DNA from: CAWFGW01 sp963815495 | GTDB lineage: Bacteria; Bacteroidota; Bacteroidia; Cytophagales; JAAEPT01 | Assembly: GCA_963815495.1 (NCBI GenBank) | Contig: CAWFGW010000008.1 | Location: 1-64,000, forward strand | Length of the DNA: 64,000 bases | Direction of reading: 5' to 3' | In this document: positions 58,092-64,000 of the stretch, piece by piece | Layout: the number at the start of each line of letters is the position of its first letter | Position numbering within the stretch: the first letter of the stretch is position 1 | Notes under the pieces: model-generated | The model's input: only the letters and a program-made list of their open reading frames with translations | What the model was told of the DNA's origin: nothing | Database searches by the model: none | Program-made: the position numbers and the translations under genes

Positions 58092-58785
58092 CCCGCTAGG
58101 TCGCATATAACGAAGTGACATGCGACCTGATCTTTCATAGCATTTGCAATGCGGTTTTACTACATTAGACTATTATTATTTTTTAAAATGGGGAGTAGGT
58201 ATAAAATACGAGATAAAGAAGGGTTGTACTTTGTCACTTTTACTATGGTAGGTTGGGTAGATTTATTTGTTAGAAATGTTTACAGAGACTGTATTATTGA
58301 ATCATTTGAATATTGTAAAAGTAACAAAGGGTTAAAGTTACATGCATAAGTAATTATGACTAGCCATATACATGCAATACTAAGTGCCGAAGTAGGAAAA
58401 GATTTAGTGGGGATAATTAGAGACCTCAAAAAGCACACTTCAAAGCAGCTAATAGAATTAATAAAAACAACACCTGAAAGTAGAAAAGAATGGTTGTTGA
58501 ACAAGTTTGAATATGAAGCACAAAGAACTAAAAGAGGAAGTAATTATCTTCTTTGGCAAGAAGGCTATCATGCAAAACTAATAGAGACAAGTAGCTTTTT
58601 AGATACGAAGTTAGATTACATTCATAATAATCCAGTAGAAGGTGGTTTTGTGAGTAGATCAGAAGATTATGTGTATAGCAGTGCCAGAAATTATTGTGGA
58701 GAATTAGGAGTGATTGAAGTTGAGTTATTGTAAATGTATTATAAATACACATAAAGATGAAGTCGCAATGCAATTGCGACCTAGC
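58092..58785 (+). mobile_element. Full-length RAYT-type element
   Basis: About 694 bp bounded by GCTAGGTCGC and GCGACCTAGC. The left end holds a hairpin (GTCGCAT with ATGCGAC) and the right end a palindrome (GTCGCAATGCAATTGCGAC). It carries the transposase ORF at 58188-58733. It is the parent of the two deleted copies and the solo end to its left, all within 1.5 kb and in one orientation. Confidence 0.85.
58188..58733 (+). pseudogene. REP-associated tyrosine transposase (Y1_Tnp), interrupted by an in-frame TAA
   Basis: The frame from ATG 58188 reads GLYFVTFTMVGWVDLF and NKGLKLHA, then TAA at 58347-58349, then VIMTSHIHAI and onward to YIHNNPVEGGFV. The stop falls where relatives usually have Tyr (as in AYVIMPNH), so one base change explains it. 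The HIH metal motif and the C-terminal NNPVxxG signature are intact. Total about 181 codons, a normal RAYT length. Probably inactive, unless the stop is read through or the second part starts at ATG 58356. Confidence 0.85.
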
Positions 58786-58801
58786 GAGAAATAATAACCC
58801 A

Positions 58802-59365
58802 ATGAAAAATAAGCTTCTTCTCATAACACTATCTTTTCTTACAATTTCATTCAGCTTTGCTCAGGAACTTATTCCTTTAAAAACGAATAAGGAGTGGGTA
58901 TATGAAGCAGTAACTTTTGTAAACGATAAAGAAGTCTCACGAGATACCGTAACTAATAAAGTGTTATTCTCTGAGATAATTAATGATAAAAAATGGTTTT
59001 ACTTAGATGAGTTTGGCTCCCACTTTACTGTCAGAAATACTTCCAAAGGGCAAGTTGAACTCGATTCCTTTCAAGTCGATAACAAGGGTCAATTCTTGGA
59101 AACGCTTGTTTTTAAAAATCCCTCTTCAAAAATTCAAATCTATAAAATATACTATGATAACGAGGTTACTGTTGACAATAAAGTTACAAAAATGACTACC
59201 GCTGCGGGTACATTCAAAACCTATCGCTATGTAATAAAGTCAGTGGGATCAACTAATTATCACGTTGAAAACTTCATTTGTCCTGGTGTGGGAATCATTC
59301 GTAACAATTGGACTGAAGGAAATCAATTAATCCAGTATAACTTAATCAGGTATAACGAAAAATAA
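58802..59365 (+). CDS. Secreted protein of unknown function
   Basis: 187 residues from ATG 58802; the frame is open back to 58757, inside the RAYT element, but that part is not a signal peptide. MKNKLLLITLSFLTISFSFAQ is a clear signal peptide. The body is beta-rich with NKEWVYEAVTFVNDKEVSRDTV and ends FICPGVGIIRNNWTEGNQLIQYNLI, like proteins annotated as DUF-type periplasmic beta-sandwiches. No T9SS domain. It starts 16 nt after the RAYT element, which may now supply or disturb its promoter. Confidence 0.7.
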   Translation: MKNKLLLITLSFLTISFSFAQELIPLKTNKEWVYEAVTFVNDKEVSRDTVTNKVLFSEIINDKKWFYLDEFGSHFTVRNTSKGQVELDSFQVDNKGQFLETLVFKNPSSKIQIYKIYYDNEVTVDNKVTKMTTAAGTFKTYRYVIKSVGSTNYHVENFICPGVGIIRNNWTEGNQLIQYNLIRYNEK

Positions 59366-59608
59366 CACAGCATAAAATAGACCTCTCTCACTGATTAAAA
59401 ATTCAATCGAAAGGATCACTGTCACTTAAATTAACTTGATAAAGGGTACTAATAGACTATAATCCTCCACCCCATAATTATATTGTATAGTTTCTGATTT
59501 AAACTAGCTAAACTATCCGTGTTGTCATGTTAATCAAATGGATTCCTTATTTAAGTTGAGAAAAGATAAAAAATTAAAAATGCTCTGAAATAAATTCGCT
59601 TTAAAACA

Positions 59609-59649
59609 ACTTCATCAGTGAGGTTAATTATAACCTGCACGGATGAAGT
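59609..59649. terminator. Bidirectional hairpin between convergent genes
   Basis: ACTTCATC with GATGAAGT and, inside, AGGTTA with TAACCT form a two-part stem. It lies 20 nt beyond the GH30 stop. The plus side has a T run a few bases later. Confidence 0.7.
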
Positions 59650-59669
59650 CTTAAAGTGGTTTTTTTTAA

Positions 59670-62462
59670 TTATTGTCTCGAAATTTTCATCGATTTTGAT
59701 CCACTGCTGTTTGTGATTGTGAGAATATAAATTCCCTCAGATAAATCTTTCCCTACCAGTTCGTTCTTATTTAATTGACCTTGTTCTACTAAGACACCCG
59801 TGGTGTTGTAAATTTGATAGTTTGATTCTTCTATCACCTTAACTTTAAGTCCATTATTAGTAAATGGATTTGGGTAAACCTCTACGCTACTCAACTCATT
59901 TGCATTTAAAGAAGTAATTAAACTTTTAAACTCAAGATAGTTTAAGTTAAAATAATCAGATTCAAAGACTAATCGCATAATATGCTCACCTTCCGTTAAA
60001 CTGATATTTTCTAAAGTAATGGTTTCCCACGTTTGCCACCCTGCCGTGTTAGGTACATTAATCGCTCCGGTTACGTCCTGACCGTCCATTTCAATATGGA
60101 ATAAACCGCCATCGCCATCTTTCGCTACTCGGATATCTAAGTCGTACTCGCCCGTGTTGGTCACATCAACCGTATATTCCAACCATTCATCCTGAAGGAT
60201 ATAAGCAATGTTATAATCACCATCTATGTCTTGAGTTACTTCAATATCTACCTCATCATTTCGGAATGGTGCTTCACCTTGGTTACCCTCTGCATTTGCT
60301 TCGTGGTAAGCCAGACCTTCGCCTCCCAGGTCATATTCTTCTGCCTCTATACGGCCAGGTATGGTATGAGCAGTGCTGTTAAAAGGCTCTTGTTTTAATT
60401 CTTTAACGAGAGTAAATGTGACATAATTCAGGTTTACATAGTCAGTTGCGCCAATCGTTACCCGCATGACCTTTTTACCTGGTGTAAGGTTGACATTATT
60501 CACTGTTACTGTTTGCCATATTTGCCACCCAGTCGTATTAGGAATAGCAACATTGTTGGCTATGGTAGCACCATCCATCGCGACACTGATGGTACGATCG
60601 TCCCCATTACATGCGACACGTAAATCCAAATCATAGACACCAGCTTTAGCTACATCAACTGTGTATTCTAACCATTCACCAGCAGTTGCAAAACCAATGT
60701 TATAACCAGCATTTGCATCCGTACAGTTTTCAATATCGACATCCTCATTCATTCGGAAAGTTGCTCCTCCCGTATTTTCAGGGCTGCCATCCGAATAGGC
60801 AAATCCATTACCGCCTAAATCATAATTTTCTAACTGAATAGTACCAGGTATTGGGTGAACAGTTCCGTTATAAGGACCTTGTACACTTATTGTAATGGGT
60901 GCAGAAGTTCCTGATTTACCTTCATTGTCCGTGGCTACTGCTGTTAAGGTATACTTACCAGCTGTCAAATTAGTTAAGGCGTGTGAATAAGGCGCGTTTG
61001 CGTCAGTAGATAATAAGGTTGTTCCGTTATAAAATTTCACATTTGCAATGCTGCCATCAGCATCAGAAGCAGTAGCTGTCACAGTTACATTATCTCCAAC
61101 TAGATATTCAGCATTGTTTGCTGGTGCGTTAATGGTAACAGCTGGTGTGCCAAGGGATGCTTTGCCTACAAAAGTGGTTACACTAGCAGCATCTAACGTC
61201 ACCTGAAAAGAACCGCCAGCATTAATGTTGGTGCCCTTAGCCAGATTTTTTGAACCTGAAGTCGTATATCGTTCCCAAGTAGTGACTTGTGTGCCTGGTA
61301 TTGATAAGTTTAATGTTCTAGAAGAAGTGTTTTTATTTACCACTACGATTACAACATCGTTATCTTTTTTATATGCTGAAACAAACACATTATTACTAGG
61401 ACTTTTAGTTGCATCTACTCGCACATAACCTGGACGAATCCATTTTGAGAATTGTGCCATACAATAACCTCTTTTAGTGGCCGATCCTGCTGCAGCTGGA
61501 GTGTTCCCTTGACTATCTGCATTTCCATCATGAATTAACGCATAATATCTGCGCAGAGGCCAAAATACGTACGTTTGAAATTGACCATCAACCATGGCAT
61601 AATGAATATGCTCGGCTACTTTAAGTGCATGGTGGTCTTGATTGATAACCCCATCATTCCAAATATTTGCATCATATTTACTATCGGTGTATACTTCTGT
61701 CATCCAAAGCTCTTTCCCTGCGCCTTTTTGTTCAAACAAAGGATAAGGGAAGTCTCTGTACTGAGTACCATACAAATGAGTACCAAAAATATCCACATTC
61801 GCGAGTGCTGCTGGATCATTCAAAATAGCATCATAAATATTTTTTCTATACTGAAAAGACTCTGGAGTCATTAAGCGACAATTTATTCTGTTCGCATAAT
61901 TTTTAATAAAAGTCACCGACTCTTGCGGACTCCATTCAGTCCAATCGTGCGCGTAATCTGGTTCATTTTGGGTTGATATAGCGTATAAATTAACCCCATT
62001 ATTTTTCATGTAGGTCACATAGCTATTTAAATGGTCGGCATACTGACCGAAAGTAGCTGGGTTGATTCTTTTCACCCCATTTACTGTAATTGACATACCT
62101 GCTGGTGGATTCCAAGGAGATGCAAATATTGTTACACCTAGCGCTTCTGCTCGTTGAGCAGTTTGTAAACCCAGCCCCCATTCATTACTGTTTTCAGATA
62201 CATAAGTACGAAGCACAGTTAACCCCAATTGATTAGGCCCGTTTCCAAATGCGAGCTCTCTTTCTGCCGCATTTAAATCGGAGTACCATGTAGGGTGATT
62301 AATGCCACCAAAACCTTTAATGAGCTGTTTTTCGGAAGTTAATGTTACCGTTGCTGTTTGCGCTTGTGCTGTAAATATGGAGACGATACAACTTATTGTA
62401 AAACCAATAAATAGTATCAATTTGCTCCTTTGCTTAACATTGAAGTAGAACCGTTTTTTCAT
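59670..62462 (-). CDS. GH30 xylanase with Ig-like, two CBM6 and T9SS domains
   Basis: 930 residues. A signal peptide ends near TAQAQ (about 35). GH30 covers about 38-440: GFGGINHPTWYSDL, the acid/base E167 in STQNEPDYAHDW and the nucleophile E256 in LWMTEVYTDS, plus the C-terminal beta-domain. The look fits glucuronoxylanases (subfamily 8-like). An Ig-like domain is at about 440-530. Two CBM6 domains are at about 535-690 and 700-845 (TAGEWLEYTVDV, LNYVTF; DEWLEYTVDV, FNLNYLEF). A type A sorting domain ends it. The Ig and first CBM6 repeat the GH10 arrangement almost phrase for phrase. Confidence 0.93.
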   Translation of the reverse strand: MKKRFYFNVKQRSKLILFIGFTISCIVSIFTAQAQTATVTLTSEKQLIKGFGGINHPTWYSDLNAAERELAFGNGPNQLGLTVLRTYVSENSNEWGLGLQTAQRAEALGVTIFASPWNPPAGMSITVNGVKRINPATFGQYADHLNSYVTYMKNNGVNLYAISTQNEPDYAHDWTEWSPQESVTFIKNYANRINCRLMTPESFQYRKNIYDAILNDPAALANVDIFGTHLYGTQYRDFPYPLFEQKGAGKELWMTEVYTDSKYDANIWNDGVINQDHHALKVAEHIHYAMVDGQFQTYVFWPLRRYYALIHDGNADSQGNTPAAAGSATKRGYCMAQFSKWIRPGYVRVDATKSPSNNVFVSAYKKDNDVVIVVVNKNTSSRTLNLSIPGTQVTTWERYTTSGSKNLAKGTNINAGGSFQVTLDAASVTTFVGKASLGTPAVTINAPANNAEYLVGDNVTVTATASDADGSIANVKFYNGTTLLSTDANAPYSHALTNLTAGKYTLTAVATDNEGKSGTSAPITISVQGPYNGTVHPIPGTIQLENYDLGGNGFAYSDGSPENTGGATFRMNEDVDIENCTDANAGYNIGFATAGEWLEYTVDVAKAGVYDLDLRVACNGDDRTISVAMDGATIANNVAIPNTTGWQIWQTVTVNNVNLTPGKKVMRVTIGATDYVNLNYVTFTLVKELKQEPFNSTAHTIPGRIEAEEYDLGGEGLAYHEANAEGNQGEAPFRNDEVDIEVTQDIDGDYNIAYILQDEWLEYTVDVTNTGEYDLDIRVAKDGDGGLFHIEMDGQDVTGAINVPNTAGWQTWETITLENISLTEGEHIMRLVFESDYFNLNYLEFKSLITSLNANELSSVEVYPNPFTNNGLKVKVIEESNYQIYNTTGVLVEQGQLNKNELVGKDLSEGIYILTITNSSGSKSMKISRQ

Positions 62463-62566
62463 TTATTCTTTGTTTAAGTACCTAACGTGTAAACCAATTA
62501 TGAGTCGATTATGAAGGGCTACTTATTCAAAAGAAAAAGGTCATCAGCTACATAGCTATTTTTTTA

Positions 62567-64000
62567 TCACTTAAAAATTTGGATTTTTTGTATTTCATGT
62601 CCTTCATTTCCCCACAGTTCAATAATGTAGAAACCATCAACTAATTCAGGGAGTTGAATTTTATGATTGTCAACTGTTGAAGACATTAACATTCGACCAT
62701 CTAATGTACGCAGGATTATTTTTTGAACATTGGAAGAAACTGCTAACCATCTCGAAGCAGGATTAGGATAACAGGTAAAGGAAGGGCTTGTAGTCTCAAA
62801 AATAGACGTCAATAAACAGTCATTCATTGTTACATACAAAGGAACCCTATCGCAGCCTTGTTCGCCTTTTTCCACTTCAAAATTATAGAAGTAATAATAT
62901 GCCGATGTTCCTTCACTGTTCCCCGTAATTGAAATTATTCCTTCTTTTAGATACGGAAACCCATCTATAGCATTTTCATAAAGTAAGTTACCTCCATTTC
63001 GTCCGCCTCCACTAGTGCCATAAGCATCTATTTTATAGTTGCCTGGAGCTAGTTCAAGGTCTAAGACGATGCGATTTAATGAAAAACCATTGACTGATGA
63101 GGAAACGCTTTTTATTAAGTTATTCGACTCGTCCAGCACCCGAACCACTACGTTGGTATTTCCAAACATCGTTTGAGGTTGGACGCTTACCGCAACTAAT
63201 GTCATGGGATTAAAGACAGTAAATAATAACGCTTCTGTCTGTGGTAGTTTACCTATACCATCTCCGATGGATGTTCTGCCCACAATTGCTTGTTCAAATG
63301 AATTGTTCTGTACATAGAAAACGGTGTCAGAGACCAGGTTTTCTAAGTTTAGAGAGTCATTTGTGCCTAAAGATACACCACCTACAGCTGAAGTAAACCA
63401 TTCATAACGGCCGTCTCCATTAAAGTATATTGTTGCGGCAGCATCTTTTTGGCAAAAGACTTTGTTCTCTACCCAAGGGCCTCCCGATTTTAAAACGACT
63501 TGATCATAGACCGATACACAACCATCTGCCGTTAAACTTACAGCATAAACCCCTGGCGAATTTGCCGTTATGGTACTTTCTTCGCTGTAATCCACTCCAT
63601 CATACTGCCATTGATAGTTAACACCAGGAACAGAAATTTCAGCATCAAATAATCGATAGCTTGGAGAGCATAAATACACATCAGCTCCTAAATCAACTTT
63701 TAACTCCTCGATAACTTTAATCTTATCACTCACCATGCATACACCATCAATAACAACAACCTCATAATCACCTCCTTTGGTTACTATGTATGAAGTGTTA
63801 TTTGAGGTTATATCATTATCCTTGTACCAATAAAATTCAAGCTCCGATGCTGTAACACTGGAATTTAAGTTGATTGCTAGTGGTACACTGCAATCCAGAA
63901 TATCCTCACCTAAATCAACATGTGTTGTACACGTACAATCAATTGCTTTCTGACCAGGAGATCCGTATTTACAATTGGCTTTCCAGTTTTCAGCAAGCTG
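62567..64000 (-). CDS. Large secreted Ig-repeat protein with type A T9SS domain (5' end outside window)
   Basis: Open from the window edge, so the first codon is not here; a Met at 63736 is internal. 477 residues are visible plus the stop. The visible N-terminus (NWKANCKYGSPGQK) resembles the end of a lamin-tail-like domain. Ig/PKD-like repeats follow (YYDGVDYSEES-like, with VDLGADVYLCSP and VDLGEDILDCSV). Then comes a beta-rich domain with LFTVFNPMTLVAVSVQPQ and YKIDAYGTSGGGRNGG. The type A sorting domain is FTCYPNPASRWL and onward. Exported through T9SS; function unknown without the rest. Confidence 0.82.
   Translation of the reverse strand, partial: QLAENWKANCKYGSPGQKAIDCTCTTHVDLGEDILDCSVPLAINLNSSVTASELEFYWYKDNDITSNNTSYIVTKGGDYEVVVIDGVCMVSDKIKVIEELKVDLGADVYLCSPSYRLFDAEISVPGVNYQWQYDGVDYSEESTITANSPGVYAVSLTADGCVSVYDQVVLKSGGPWVENKVFCQKDAAATIYFNGDGRYEWFTSAVGGVSLGTNDSLNLENLVSDTVFYVQNNSFEQAIVGRTSIGDGIGKLPQTEALLFTVFNPMTLVAVSVQPQTMFGNTNVVVRVLDESNNLIKSVSSSVNGFSLNRIVLDLELAPGNYKIDAYGTSGGGRNGGNLLYENAIDGFPYLKEGIISITGNSEGTSAYYYFYNFEVEKGEQGCDRVPLYVTMNDCLLTSIFETTSPSFTCYPNPASRWLAVSSNVQKIILRTLDGRMLMSSTVDNHKIQLPELVDGFYIIELWGNEGHEIQKIQIFK

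Noticed and set aside
57325..58160. CRISPR-like spaced repeats
   Set aside because: Spacing is irregular, units are about 196 bp or partial, and they match the ends of the RAYT element.

Overview
The window looks like a chromosomal segment of a free-living, polysaccharide-degrading member of the Bacteroidota (Cytophagales or Marinilabiliales-like; genus not determinable). The evidence is many large secreted proteins with type IX secretion (T9SS) C-terminal sorting domains, three PorP/SprF-type outer-membrane proteins, SprB-like and gliding-motility-associated (CHU_C-type) domains, visibly AT-rich DNA and several non-ATG starts. No rRNA, tRNA or CRISPR was seen.

Layout. 1-4003: a four-gene signalling-like module (LRR surface protein, membrane anti-sigma-like protein and ECF sigma factor on the minus strand; PorP/SprF divergent). 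4104-8507: GH10 xylanase and a lone TonB-dependent receptor. About 8.5-16 kb: an accessory segment with a uracil-DNA-glycosylase-like gene, an APC permease, a secreted amidohydrolase and a complete type II restriction-modification operon, punctuated by about 200-bp palindromic elements that sit directly after passenger genes. 16.2-31.9 kb: transporters (CDF, YihY, AI-2E, DMT), GH53 galactanase, small regulatory and metabolic genes, a giant CHU_C adhesin paired with PorP/SprF, and a FemAB-like enzyme. 32.0-34.4 kb: GH5. 34.7-38.9 kb: a second copy of the four-gene module in the same relative arrangement. 39-64 kb: secreted carbohydrate-active enzymes (GH16, PL11, a beta-helix protein, GH43, PL1, a GH39-like enzyme, GH30 and a partial T9SS protein), interrupted by an IS110-family element and a REP-associated tyrosine transposase (RAYT) element with internally deleted derivatives.

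How it works together. The enzymes are extracellular and multi-modular. PL1, PL11, GH43 and GH53 match the backbone and side chains of pectin/rhamnogalacturonan I; GH10 and GH30 match xylan; GH16 and GH5 match beta-glucans. There is no SusC/SusD pair, so the strategy here is secretion through T9SS rather than a classical polysaccharide utilisation locus. The most unusual feature is the duplicated PorP/SprF - sigma - anti-sigma - LRR module. Each anti-sigma-like protein has one membrane span and a periplasmic tail built of the same two domains (SprB-like plus CHU_C-like) that end the exported LRR protein of its operon. This suggests an outer-membrane-to-sigma relay that reads T9SS substrate or PorP occupancy. 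That mechanism is inference.
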